Assembly (NCBI GenBank): GCA_022402445.1 | Contig: JAKRSF010000007.1 | Location: 124,001 to 188,000, forward strand | From: Cyanobacteriota bacterium | GTDB lineage: Bacteria; Cyanobacteriota; Cyanobacteriia; CACIAM-69d | Direction of reading: 5' to 3' | Length of the DNA: 64,000 nucleotides | In this document: positions 19,051-28,178 of the stretch, piece by piece | Position numbering within the stretch: the stretch's first letter is position 1 | How the letters are laid out: the number at the start of each line of letters is the position of its first letter | The notes under the pieces: model-generated | What the model was told of the DNA's origin: nothing | What the model saw: the letters and a program-made list of their open reading frames with translations, nothing else | Databases searched by the model: none | Made by a program: the position numbers and the translations under genes

Positions 19051-20068
19051 GGGCGGCCCCGGTGCGGGCGATCAGCGTCCGGTGGCGCGGCGTATTGAAC
19101 TGCACCGTCGGCGTTTCAAACCCCGCCAGGGTAAAGGCTTTGGGCAAATCCAAACAAAAATATTCGTCCAGATAGGGCTCCGTGCTCTTGAGCAGCGTGA
19201 ACACGAAGGGGGGCATTTTGGCGATTGCGCCGGACTGGGGATTCATGTCCATGATGCTCAGGACGCCCCCCGGTTTGAGCAGCCGCCGCGCCTCTTGCAA
19301 CACCGCGATCGCGGCGGTCTGGGGCAACTCATGGAACACCAAACAAACGGACACCCAATCAAATTGGCCCGTGGGCAACCCCGTCGCCTCCGCCGCCCCG
19401 TGGACCCAGTGGGGGCGCGTTTGGTGGCGATTCATGGGGCTGTGGTGGGTGTTGTAGTCCGCGATCGCCAGGAAGTGGGGCGACAGATCCACGCCGGTTA
19501 ATTGCGCCTCGGGGAACGTGTCCTGGAGCGCAAAGGTGCTCATTCCCACCCCGCAGCCGAGATCCACCGCCGTGCGGATCGCCGTCGGGTCGATGCCCTG
19601 GGCCGTCAAATAATCGCGCACCAGATCGTGGTAGCTGCGGCGCAGTTGGTCATCCCCATCGAGGCGGGTGTCGCCCCAGATTTTGGCATGGACCGATCGC
19701 GCCGCCGCCTCCACCTCCACCGCAGGCGTCCAGCCCAGATTGCCCTCGTCGTAGGCGTGGAACGAGGTGAGGTAATAGGACGGATAGGTCAAGTTTGGAT
19801 TTTCTAGCCGCGATCGCGCCTCGGCGATCGCCCCCGTGCCCTCCGTTTGATCCTGTAGCTGGGTCGCCATCGTCCGCCAGGGCACCCCAATGGCTTCGGC
19901 GCGATCAACCATCATTTGCCGCGCCTTACCCTTAAACACTTTTGCCAACGGCGCGATCGCCAACAGACCATTAATCAACGTATTGAGCAGCGCCCCCCCC
20001 GAGCCCCCCTGGGCAATGGGCAGCGGCACGGTGGGAATCGCAACGGAGCCAGAAACGGGAGCGGCCAT
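19040..20068 (-). CDS. Class I SAM-dependent methyltransferase
   Basis: A 342-residue methyltransferase. SAM motif I is AVDLGCGVGMSTFAL at about residues 165-179, with LTGVDLSPHFLAIA and later FDWVSVCLVFHELP and LKPGGVLSIMDMNPQSG as further Rossmann blocks. The N-terminal 100 residues include a hydrophobic stretch (LLNTLINGLLAIAPLAKVF), perhaps a membrane association helix. ATG at 20068 is a clear start. It is the first gene of the run that continues through the three membrane glycosyltransferase-like genes. It could methylate a lipid or sugar product of that pathway, but this is inferred from position. Confidence 0.85.
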   Translation of the reverse strand: MAAPVSGSVAIPTVPLPIAQGGSGGALLNTLINGLLAIAPLAKVFKGKARQMMVDRAEAIGVPWRTMATQLQDQTEGTGAIAEARSRLENPNLTYPSYYLTSFHAYDEGNLGWTPAVEVEAAARSVHAKIWGDTRLDGDDQLRRSYHDLVRDYLTAQGIDPTAIRTAVDLGCGVGMSTFALQDTFPEAQLTGVDLSPHFLAIADYNTHHSPMNRHQTRPHWVHGAAEATGLPTGQFDWVSVCLVFHELPQTAAIAVLQEARRLLKPGGVLSIMDMNPQSGAIAKMPPFVFTLLKSTEPYLDEYFCLDLPKAFTLAGFETPTVQFNTPRHRTLIARTGAAHGS

Positions 20069-20275
20069 AGGTGCAACGTCAGTTCCAGAAATGGATTCGG
20101 CAAATCAATCGGGGAATCAATTGCGGCACGGAAGCCGCCGGTGGAAAACGGTAAAGTTTTATCAAAGGCCCAACAGGCCCCGCCATTCTACCAAGGTCCG
20201 TTTTTCTGGCCGGATCTTTGATTCGGAGGATGGGCGCGGGTTTCTGCTTTTGCTGTTCCCTTCATTGCGCTGCCC

Positions 20276-22993
20276 ATGTCTGGCTATTCCTACTTTTCCG
20301 TTGATGATGATGCCCCGACGCGATCGTTCGAGTTGCCCGGTGCCAAGCCCCACTATGTGCCCGATCGCCCTGGGCAGGTGCAGCATATTGCCCTGGATGT
20401 GGCCTTAGATTTCGAGCGGCAGCGGCTGGCGGGCACCTGCACCATTACCCTCAATCCCATCCGCGATCGCCTCGAACGGCTGACCCTGGACGCGGTGGAT
20501 TTGGCGATCGAAGCGGTGACGATCGCCGACGTGCCCCAGGACTTTGAGACCGATGGGGAACAGCTTTTTATTCACCTGGGTGAACCGACCGTCGCGGGCC
20601 GCGCGATCGCGATCGTCATCACCTACCACCTGGAACGGCCCCGGCGCGGGCTGTATTTTGTTGGCCCCAGCGAAGCGGACCCCGACAAACCCCTCCAAGC
20701 CTGGACCCAGGGGGAAGATGAGGATTCCCGCTTCTGGTTCCCCTGCTTTGACTATCCCGGCCAGCTCGCCACCTCGGAAATCCGCGTGCGTGTCCCCAAG
20801 GGCATGACGGCCCTCTCGAATGGCGTCCTGATCAGCACCCAACCCCACGGCAAAACCGCCACCACGTTCCATTGGAAACAGGAGCAGGTGCATCCGAGCT
20901 ATTTGATGACCCTGGCGGTCGGGGAATTTGTGGAGGTGCGCGACGAGTGGCGCGGCAAACCGGTGCTGTACTACACGGACGCTGCCCACGCGGACCACGC
21001 CCGCCGCACCATGGGCCAAACGCCGGAGATGATGGAATTCCTCAGCGAAAAGTTTGGCTACCCCTACCCCTTCCCCCAGTACGGCCAAGCCTGCGTGGCG
21101 GACTTTATTTTCGGCGGTATGGAAAACACGTCCATGACGCTGCTGACCGATCGCGCGGTGGTGGATGAGCGGGCCGCGATCGATAACCGCTTTTTCGAGT
21201 CATTAGTGGTCCATGAGCTGGCGCACCAGTGGTTTGGGGATTTGCTGGTGATTGAGCACTGGTCCCACGCCTGGATCAAAGAGGGCATGGCGACCTACTC
21301 GGAGGTGATGTGGATCGAGCGGGAATATGGCCCGCAGGCGGCGGCCTACTATCGCCTCGGGGAAATGCGGGCCTATCTGGCGGAGGATCGCGATCGCTAC
21401 CGCCGGCCCATCGTCACCCATGTCTACCGCGAGGCGATCGAACTCTACGATCGCCACACCTACGAAAAGGGCGGCTGTGTCTATCACATGCTGTGGGCGG
21501 AACTGGGGGATGACCTGTTCTGGAAGGCAATCCAACATTTCGTGAAAACCCACGCCCATCAAACGGTGGCGACGGTGGATCTGCTCCGGGCGATCGAGCG
21601 GGCCACGGGGCGCAATTTGACGTTCCTGTTCGATCAATATGTGTTCCGGGGCGGCCATCCTGACTACAAAGTCTCCTATAGCTGGGATGGGGAAAACAAT
21701 CTCGCCAAACTGACCGTGGTGCAGACCCAGGGGGACAGCGGCGATCGCAAGACCCTCTTTGACCTCAAGATTCCCGTGGCCTTTGGTTTTGTGGAGGCGG
21801 CGGACGCGGCGGCCTCCAATGGCACGAAGAAGGGCAAGGGGAAAGGTAAAGGGAAGGAAATGAACTCGGAGGCGGGGGCGACGCGATCGCCGGTGCGCTT
21901 CCAGACCGTGCCCCTGCAAATCAATGAAAAGGAGCATGTGTTCTACATTCCCCTGGCCCAGAAGCCGGATTTCGTCAGCTTCGATGCGGGCAACCACACG
22001 CTCAAAACGGTGGAACTGGACTATCCCCTAGGGGAACTGAAGCAGCAGCTTGCCCAGGATCCGGACCCGATCGCGCGGATTTTTGCGGCCCAGGCGATCG
22101 CCAAGAAGGGCACCCTGGAGGCATTCCGAGCCCTGGCGACGGCTCTGAAGGACGATGACTTCTGGGGCGTGCGCGTTGAAATTGCGGGTTTGCTGCCGGA
22201 TCTGGCGATCGCGGAAGTCCTCGATGCCCTCACGGCGGCCCTCAAGGATCCCAAGGCCCAGGTGCGGACGGCGGCGGTGAACGCGATCGCGCGGCTCAAA
22301 ACCCCCGAAGCCTACAAAGCCATTGAACCGATCGCCAAAAAGGGCGACGCCAGCTACCAAACCGAAGCGGCGGCCCTGCGGGCGATCGGCTCCATCGCAG
22401 CCGCCTGCCATGGCACCTATCCCAAACCCAAGCGCGAGAAGGCGATCGCCCTGCTGGAAACCGCCCTCAAACAGCGCCCAAGCTGGAATGAACTGATCCG
22501 CAGCGGCGCGATCGGTGGCCTAAGCGCGATGAACGACTGCCCCGAAGCGGCGGAATTGATCCTGGGCCACACCGCCCTAGGGACGCCCCAAGGGTCACGG
22601 CTGGCGGCCATCCGCGCCCTCGGTCCCGTATCGATCCACCAGGAAGCCGTCCTCGTTGAACGGATTCTGCGCCGGTTGGATGCCCTGAGCCGCGAGGAAT
22701 TTTTCCTCACCCAAATGGCCGCCATCTGGGGGTTACGCGCCATGAAAACCACCGGCGCGATCGCCCTCCTCGGTAGCCTCATGCAGCGCAGCCCCGATGG
22801 CCGCATCCGCCGCATGGCCGAAGAGGCGATCGCCGTGGTCCAGAAAAACGTCGGTCCCCAGCAGAACTTCACCCAACTGCGCCAGGAACTCGACCAACTC
22901 AAGCAGGACAACCGCACCCTCAAGGGCCGCCTAGAGGCGATCGAAGCCAAGGAGCAAGAGCAAGCCAAAGCCAAAGCGAACGGTTCCGACTAA
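20276..22993 (+). CDS. M1 family aminopeptidase with HEAT-like C-terminus
   Basis: Zinc aminopeptidase of the M1 (aminopeptidase N) family. The exopeptidase motif GGMEN is at residues 280-284 and the zinc site is HELAH at 313-317 with the third ligand Glu336 (WIKEGMATYSE). The N-terminal beta domain covers about 1-240. The region from about 590 to 870 contains HEAT-like repeats (ARIFAAQAIAKKGTLEAF, VEIAGLLPDLAIAEVLDAL) and ends in a Lys/Glu-rich coiled coil. A low-complexity Lys-Gly insertion is encoded at about 21828-21862. No signal peptide, so cytoplasmic. 905 residues is normal for the cyanobacterial form. Confidence 0.93.
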   Translation: MSGYSYFSVDDDAPTRSFELPGAKPHYVPDRPGQVQHIALDVALDFERQRLAGTCTITLNPIRDRLERLTLDAVDLAIEAVTIADVPQDFETDGEQLFIHLGEPTVAGRAIAIVITYHLERPRRGLYFVGPSEADPDKPLQAWTQGEDEDSRFWFPCFDYPGQLATSEIRVRVPKGMTALSNGVLISTQPHGKTATTFHWKQEQVHPSYLMTLAVGEFVEVRDEWRGKPVLYYTDAAHADHARRTMGQTPEMMEFLSEKFGYPYPFPQYGQACVADFIFGGMENTSMTLLTDRAVVDERAAIDNRFFESLVVHELAHQWFGDLLVIEHWSHAWIKEGMATYSEVMWIEREYGPQAAAYYRLGEMRAYLAEDRDRYRRPIVTHVYREAIELYDRHTYEKGGCVYHMLWAELGDDLFWKAIQHFVKTHAHQTVATVDLLRAIERATGRNLTFLFDQYVFRGGHPDYKVSYSWDGENNLAKLTVVQTQGDSGDRKTLFDLKIPVAFGFVEAADAAASNGTKKGKGKGKGKEMNSEAGATRSPVRFQTVPLQINEKEHVFYIPLAQKPDFVSFDAGNHTLKTVELDYPLGELKQQLAQDPDPIARIFAAQAIAKKGTLEAFRALATALKDDDFWGVRVEIAGLLPDLAIAEVLDALTAALKDPKAQVRTAAVNAIARLKTPEAYKAIEPIAKKGDASYQTEAAALRAIGSIAAACHGTYPKPKREKAIALLETALKQRPSWNELIRSGAIGGLSAMNDCPEAAELILGHTALGTPQGSRLAAIRALGPVSIHQEAVLVERILRRLDALSREEFFLTQMAAIWGLRAMKTTGAIALLGSLMQRSPDGRIRRMAEEAIAVVQKNVGPQQNFTQLRQELDQLKQDNRTLKGRLEAIEAKEQEQAKAKANGSD

Positions 22994-23012
22994 CCCCCAC
23001 AACCCGCACAGA

Positions 23013-23032
23013 CAAGGGGCTAAAGCCCCTTG
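23013..23032. repeat. CAAGGGGCT-type palindrome, copy 2
   Basis: CAAGGGGC at 23013-23020 and GCCCCTTG at 23025-23032 form an 8-bp stem with a TAAA loop, 20 bases after the aminopeptidase stop. It is nearly identical to the copy at 6518 and even shares some flanking bases (GACAAGG..., CTTGCT). Likely a transcript 3'-end element. Confidence 0.7.
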
Positions 23033-23130
23033 CTCCCACCGGGCCAACCCTTGAACCCATCGGGGTTTTAGCTCAATTGCCCCCGTCCGCCGCCCCGTTG
23101 TCCGTTGCCGTTTTCTCCCCCCTGTGACCT

Positions 23131-26100
23131 ATGGCCCTTGATCGCTTGCCGCCGGAACAACTCGACCGGGCCATCATCTACGATCCCCTCTGCGTGGCGG
23201 CGGACACCCCCCTGAGCATTGTGGTGGCCCGCATGAGCGCCCTGCGGGGGGTCTGCGCCCTGGAGGAATCCGCCGCGATCGCCTCGGGGGAGGGGGATCC
23301 CCCGGAACGGCAGCGGCAATATGCCCGCTCAAGCTGCGCCCTGGTGGTCGAAGGCGATCGCCTCATCGGCATTTTCACCGAGCGGGATCTCGTGCGCCTG
23401 AGTGCCCAGCGGTCCTATGACCCCACCTTGCCCGTGGCGGACGCCATGACCCACAACCCCACGGCGGTGAAGCGATCGCGCCTCGACAGCATCTTTCAGG
23501 TGCTCGCCGCCTTCCAAAATCACCACATCCGCCACCTGCCGGTCATCGACGATGACGGCCGCCCCATTGGCCTGCTGACGGCGACAGCCCTGCGGCAACT
23601 GCTCGATCCGTCGGACCTGCTCAAGGTGCGCCATGTGGGGGAAGTGGTGAACCTGGCGGTGCTGACCATTGACCCGGAAGCCTCGCTCCTGACGGCGGCC
23701 CAGCGGATGACCGAGGCCCACATTAGCTGCCTGGTGGTGGCGCGGGCCGCGCGATCGCGCCGCGATCGCCTCGAACCGTTGGGCATCATCACCGAAAGCG
23801 ACATCGTGCAATACCAAGCCCTCGATCTCGCCCTCGATCACATGCCCGTCGAAATGGCCATGAGCGCCCCCCTCTTCACCCTCAAGATGGAGGATTCCCT
23901 CTGGGCGGCCCACCAGCGGATGCAGCAGAAGCGGGTGCGGCGGCTGGTGGTGGTGGATGAACTGGGCTATTTGACCGGGCTGGTGACCCAATCGAGTTTA
24001 TTAAAAGCCCTCGATCCGGTGGAACTGTACCGTACGGTGCAGGCCCTCCAGAACCGCCTGCGCTATCTGGAAACGCCCCAGACCGGGGGAGACTGTCCGG
24101 TGCCCGAGGAGATGCAGCAGTTGCAGGCGCACCTGGAGCGATCGCAGCGGTTGGCGCGCCTCAACCACGACCTGCGCCACGCCAAGTTCAGTACGGCGGC
24201 CCTGGGGCTGCTGGCGGATAATGCTCCTTTTGTGTGGCGCTGCGATCGCGCGATCGTCCTGCGGTTTGATCGCCAGGGCCAGGGATTTTCGATCGCCGCC
24301 ACCTTCCCCAGCAGCGGCCCCATCGGCGCGGCCACCCTGGCGGACCACGGTTTGCGGACCTTTGCCCTGGCCCTCGAACGCCGCGCCATTATCCTGCGCA
24401 GTGGCGATCGCACCGCCGAATGCACCCTTGAGGAGGCCCTCGCCCGCACCGCCGACACCCCCAACCGGCCCAGCGACGGCGATCGCGGCGATCGCAACCT
24501 CGTGCCAGCGGACTGCTTCAGCCTCTACGATCGCTACAGCTTCCGCAGCGCCCTCTGGATCCCCCTTGTCAGCAGCACCCACCCCTGGGGATTTTTGATC
24601 CTGGGCCGTGGGGACGATCGCGATCGCTGGACCCCCACCGACCAGAGCCTAGGCAATCAACTGGCGGACGACGTGGCCGACGTCCTCGACGGCTTTGAAA
24701 AATACGAAGTCCTCGAACGGGAGCTAGAGCGCCACCGCCGCCACGCCGAACGCCTCGAAATCCAACACCGCCAGCAGCAGGCCCTCGTGCAACTCCACCA
24801 CCGGGCCTTGCGCACCAACGATCCCCAGAAGCTCCTGGCCGAGGCGGTGGATCTGGTGCAGCGGGTGTTGGAGGTTGATTATGTGGCCAGCTTCGAGCGA
24901 CAGCCCAACGGCCCCCTCCTGCAACTGCGGGCGGGCCACGGCTGGCCCAGCACCCTCGTGGGTCACGCCACCGTCAGCAGCGACCCCACGCGATCGCACG
25001 CCGGCCACGTCCTCCAGGCCCAAACCCCCATCGCCTTTGAAGACCTGCGCATCGAGCGGCGCTTTGGGGGCGAACCGCTTTTACATAACTGCCGCATCGT
25101 CAGCGGCCTCGGGGCTCCCATCCTCGACAACGACGGCACCCCCCTCGGCGTCCTGGGGGTCTACCGCCAAACCCCGAGCCATTTCACGGAGGACGACCAC
25201 TATTTCCTACAGATGGTGGCCCATGCGATCGCCCAGGTCATCCAGCGCCACCGGGCCTGCCTCGAACGGGACCATTTCTTTGCCCTCTGCCGCGATCTCC
25301 TCCTCATCACCGACGCCAGCGGCGAAATCCAACAGGTCAATCCCGCGATCGCCACCCTCCTAGGCCACCCGGTCGTTCGGATCCAGGGCACCCCCCTCCA
25401 GGCGCTGATCCACAGCAACGATCGCCCCCGGTTCCAGGAACTGCTCCAGCAGGTGCGCGACGGTCTGCCCCATGGGGAGGTGGAAGTGCGGCTCCGCAGC
25501 CAGCAGCAAACCTGGCCCTGGTTTTCCTTCCGGCTCGTGGCGGGGGAAGGGGGCCACCGGCTCTATGGCACCGCCCGGGAAATGGTCCATCCCGGCCAGG
25601 GATCTGCCGGGGGCGGTCCAGGGGGCGGTCCAGGGGGCGGCCCAGGGGGCGACAATAGCGACGACACCCAAATCACCGTGAGTCCCGAGGTGCGTCTGAA
25701 GGCCCAGCTTGAGGCCCTGCGCACCATGAATATCCAGCTTGAGGGGGAATTGCGCGATCGCCGCCGCGCCGAAGCCACCCGCCAGGAAAATGAACGCCGA
25801 CTGCTGGCCATCTTCGAGCAGCCCGCGATCGGCATCATCTACGCGGACCTCAACGGCAGTTGGCAGCAGATGAACCAGCGCATGACGGAGCTGTTGCGCT
25901 ATGACCCCATTGAACTGATGGGCCTAGACTGGGCGGCGGTGGTCCATCCCAATGACCTGAAACAGGTGCTCACTTACCTGACGGAAACCGCCGCCACCCA
26001 AAATCCCCTCGCCCCGATCGCGGTGCGGCTGCGGCGGCGCGATGGCCAGAGTTTACCGGTGCATTTGTCGGCGTCCTGCGTGCGGGGCAGCAGCGATCGC

Positions 26101-26142
26101 GCGGATGGTCTGGTGCTGTTGGTGCATCTGCGCGATCGCTAG
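23131..26142 (+). CDS. CBS-GAF-PAS sensor protein without output domain
   Basis: A 1003-residue soluble multi-sensor. Two CBS pairs occupy about residues 8-155 and 165-300 (RHLPVIDDDGRPIGLLTA, LGIITESDIV). A GAF-like domain follows at about 330-530 and a second at about 550-705 (GAPILDNDGTPLGVLGVYR). PAS domains lie at about 710-825 and 880-1000 (LFDQ-type motifs such as IFEQPAIGIIYADLNGSWQQ), joined by a Gly/Pro linker encoded by 12-base tandem repeats. The protein stops directly after the last PAS domain; no histidine kinase, GGDEF, EAL or helix-turn-helix is present. Either it acts through partners or an output domain has been lost. Confidence 0.82.
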   Translation: MALDRLPPEQLDRAIIYDPLCVAADTPLSIVVARMSALRGVCALEESAAIASGEGDPPERQRQYARSSCALVVEGDRLIGIFTERDLVRLSAQRSYDPTLPVADAMTHNPTAVKRSRLDSIFQVLAAFQNHHIRHLPVIDDDGRPIGLLTATALRQLLDPSDLLKVRHVGEVVNLAVLTIDPEASLLTAAQRMTEAHISCLVVARAARSRRDRLEPLGIITESDIVQYQALDLALDHMPVEMAMSAPLFTLKMEDSLWAAHQRMQQKRVRRLVVVDELGYLTGLVTQSSLLKALDPVELYRTVQALQNRLRYLETPQTGGDCPVPEEMQQLQAHLERSQRLARLNHDLRHAKFSTAALGLLADNAPFVWRCDRAIVLRFDRQGQGFSIAATFPSSGPIGAATLADHGLRTFALALERRAIILRSGDRTAECTLEEALARTADTPNRPSDGDRGDRNLVPADCFSLYDRYSFRSALWIPLVSSTHPWGFLILGRGDDRDRWTPTDQSLGNQLADDVADVLDGFEKYEVLERELERHRRHAERLEIQHRQQQALVQLHHRALRTNDPQKLLAEAVDLVQRVLEVDYVASFERQPNGPLLQLRAGHGWPSTLVGHATVSSDPTRSHAGHVLQAQTPIAFEDLRIERRFGGEPLLHNCRIVSGLGAPILDNDGTPLGVLGVYRQTPSHFTEDDHYFLQMVAHAIAQVIQRHRACLERDHFFALCRDLLLITDASGEIQQVNPAIATLLGHPVVRIQGTPLQALIHSNDRPRFQELLQQVRDGLPHGEVEVRLRSQQQTWPWFSFRLVAGEGGHRLYGTAREMVHPGQGSAGGGPGGGPGGGPGGDNSDDTQITVSPEVRLKAQLEALRTMNIQLEGELRDRRRAEATRQENERRLLAIFEQPAIGIIYADLNGSWQQMNQRMTELLRYDPIELMGLDWAAVVHPNDLKQVLTYLTETAATQNPLAPIAVRLRRRDGQSLPVHLSASCVRGSSDRADGLVLLVHLRDR
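25609..25651 (+). repeat. 12-base in-frame tandem repeat
   Basis: The unit GGGGGCGGTCCA is repeated at 25609-25620, 25621-25632 and, with one change, 25633-25644, with a partial fourth unit. It encodes repeated Gly-Gly-Gly-Pro in the linker between two PAS domains. Such repeats readily change copy number by slippage. Confidence 0.85.
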
Positions 26143-26171
26143 GATCTCCCCCGCTCCCGACAAAATGTCCC

Positions 26172-26939
26172 CTAGCGATCGCGGCGGCCCCGAAGCCCCA
26201 GACCCCCCAGACCCACCAACGCAAGGGCCACCGGCGCGATCGGCTCCGGCACCTCCTGCGGATCTAGCTCCGGACCCGGATCCACAATCTCCCCCGGATT
26301 CGGAGCCACCACCAGCCGCCCCACCAGGAACGCCGACGACGCCTTCAACTCCTCCGTCACAAACGAAGTCACCGGATTTAGGGAACCAATCGTACTGCTA
26401 AAGCCAAATAGCTCCAGCGTATAGGTCGAGTTATCCTTCGTGAAACTCGCCGAACTGAAGGGACTCGTGAAATCAATCTTGTCATCGCAGGGAACGCCGC
26501 TGATCTGAAACCCAGGGCAGGCCCCCGCCGTATTGTTCGTCTCATCAATCGTGAAACTGTAGCCAAAATTCTGCACCACCCCATCGATCGTCATCGCCAG
26601 GGCCAGATCCGCCCCCACGGCCTCCGTTCCTCCCCAGATCGGGAAATTGAGGTGGGTCAGTTGCCCCAGCACAAAAAAGGAGTCACTGGGGGTAATGATG
26701 TCATCGGCAGCCTCAAAGTTAAAACCACTTTGGCCCGCCAGGGTTGCGGCCTCACCCCAGCGAATACTGTCGGTGCCAATGCCGGAATAGTAGAAGGAAT
26801 TGCCGTCGATCGCGGTCCAGGTGCCGGTGATATCCGTGACCGTGAAGGAAGCCGCCGAGGCGGGCAGGGCCGCGCTCAGCAGGGCAGCGGCACCGCCCAC
26901 CAGTGCAGCGCAGGGGGTTTTCCAAGCTATAGAGGCCAT
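26172..26939 (-). CDS. PEP-CTERM surface protein, choice-of-anchor-like
   Basis: An exported 255-residue protein. An N-terminal signal peptide ends near ALPASAA at about residue 29. The C-terminus has the PEP-CTERM arrangement: VPEP, a hydrophobic helix (IAPVALALVGLGGLGL) and a basic RGRRDR tail, which directs processing by an exosortase. The middle is beta-rich, with LTHLNFPI resembling the choice-of-anchor K type. Two cysteines flank a short loop (ACPGFQISGVPC). It is convergent with the sensor gene, 29 bases apart. The exosortase gene itself is not in the window. Confidence 0.82.
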   Translation of the reverse strand: MASIAWKTPCAALVGGAAALLSAALPASAASFTVTDITGTWTAIDGNSFYYSGIGTDSIRWGEAATLAGQSGFNFEAADDIITPSDSFFVLGQLTHLNFPIWGGTEAVGADLALAMTIDGVVQNFGYSFTIDETNNTAGACPGFQISGVPCDDKIDFTSPFSSASFTKDNSTYTLELFGFSSTIGSLNPVTSFVTEELKASSAFLVGRLVVAPNPGEIVDPGPELDPQEVPEPIAPVALALVGLGGLGLRGRRDR

Positions 26940-27170
26940 AGTTAGTGAGGGAATTATCCCGAAGAGACATCCCTAGACTAACCTTGATTGTGTGCTGCGG
27001 CGATAGGGGACCAGGGTGATCCATCTAAAGATCACGTTTCCCTTAAGCTTTGAACTGGCTTTGACGTTCCCAAAGGGCTGATCTAGGGTTTGGGTGACAG
27101 GTGATGCGATCGCGATCGCCCTCCCCAGAGTTCCCCAAATCGCCGCGACTTTCCGCCCCAGAGCCCTGCC
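26940..27170. other. Intergenic region upstream of PEP-CTERM gene
   Basis: About 230 bases containing the leader of the PEP-CTERM gene and the 3' end of the unknown gene at 27171. Near 27030-27055 there is GATCACGTTTCCC followed by TTAAGCTTT, which only partly resembles the motif found before the tandem surface-protein genes. No RNA or small gene seen. Confidence 0.3.
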
Positions 27171-28061
27171 CTAGATCTCCGCAAAGGCCCGATCAATCAA
27201 CCGTTTCGCCGTAGTCTGAACCCCCGTGTGGTAGTAATAATTGGTCGTCATATCCAAAAACGCCCCCACATAATCCAGCTTGTCATCGGCAATATCGATC
27301 GCCCCCTGGAGATTCTTGACCACGTTCTGGGGCGTCAGCCCCCGCGACGCCACCAAATCACCCATCCACCCGGTCACCGCTTCATAGCTGCGCCCCACAA
27401 AGGCGAGTTTTGAGGCCGGATCACCACCGGGGATAAATTTCCGCAGGGATCCAAAGGCTTGGTTTTCCTCCAGGGCCTGGGGGCTGGCGTTGTTGAGGAT
27501 TTCCCCCACCCCTTTGATGAAGTTGGGGCCAAGGGGCACGAGGCCGTCGAGGCACACCAGGGCCGCCATGCGCATTTTCGCTTCGCCGCCATACTGCCCC
27601 AGGGCCTTGAGGAAGTCGCCGATGCTGTCGCCGGGGATGCCGTTCACTTGGCAGAAGGCCAGCAGTTCCACGACCACCTTGAGGGCCAGGTCGATCGCCT
27701 GGGCCTTTTCCGGCTTGGGGGTGATTTTGTCCAAAAAGCTGAGGAAGGGCACGTCTTGACCGATTTTGTTGGCCATGGCGGCGGTGCCGAGGGCGCTGGC
27801 GGCCTTATCGACGGTTTGATACATCCAGATGGCCCGCTGGTAGCCCTGGGATTCGTCGGCGTAGAGGTCCATGGCGCGATCGGTGATTTGCAGGATCAGG
27901 CCGGGGTCCGTTTCGCCCGTGACGGCCTTGACGGTGGCTTCAAAGCCGACGAGGTTTTGCCATTCGCCGGGGACTACGAAGTCAAGGGATTTGAGGACGG
28001 TGATGGTCATGCCGCTGGTGGGCAGTTCGTTGACCAGTTCGACGATGGATTTGTTGCTCAT
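27171..28061 (-). CDS. Conserved protein of unknown function
   Basis: A 296-residue, soluble, helix-rich protein with no signal peptide. Notable segments are IVELVNELPTSGMTITVLKS near the start, PGEWQNLVGFEATVKAVTGE, a central YQRAIWMYQTVDKAASALGT, and FLDMTTNYYYHTGVQTTAKR near the end. The even composition, clear start (ATG 28061) and normal codon use support a real gene. I do not recognise the family. The upstream neighbour is a divergent YdcF-like gene; the downstream neighbour is the PEP-CTERM gene on the same strand, 230 bases away. Confidence 0.65.
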   Translation of the reverse strand: MSNKSIVELVNELPTSGMTITVLKSLDFVVPGEWQNLVGFEATVKAVTGETDPGLILQITDRAMDLYADESQGYQRAIWMYQTVDKAASALGTAAMANKIGQDVPFLSFLDKITPKPEKAQAIDLALKVVVELLAFCQVNGIPGDSIGDFLKALGQYGGEAKMRMAALVCLDGLVPLGPNFIKGVGEILNNASPQALEENQAFGSLRKFIPGGDPASKLAFVGRSYEAVTGWMGDLVASRGLTPQNVVKNLQGAIDIADDKLDYVGAFLDMTTNYYYHTGVQTTAKRLIDRAFAEI

Positions 28062-28178
28062 GGTGTGCCTGTGCGGGTGTTTGCGGTGAGTGGCCTGGGA
28101 TGGGTTGGGTGGCCGGGGGAGGGCGAGTCAACGGTTTGTTTGCCATTCTAGGCGCAAGGATTTGGTGGGGGCGCAAAT

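Noticed and set aside
25609-25651. Possible CRISPR or minisatellite
   Set aside because: Contiguous 12-base units without spacers inside a coding frame; a simple tandem repeat.
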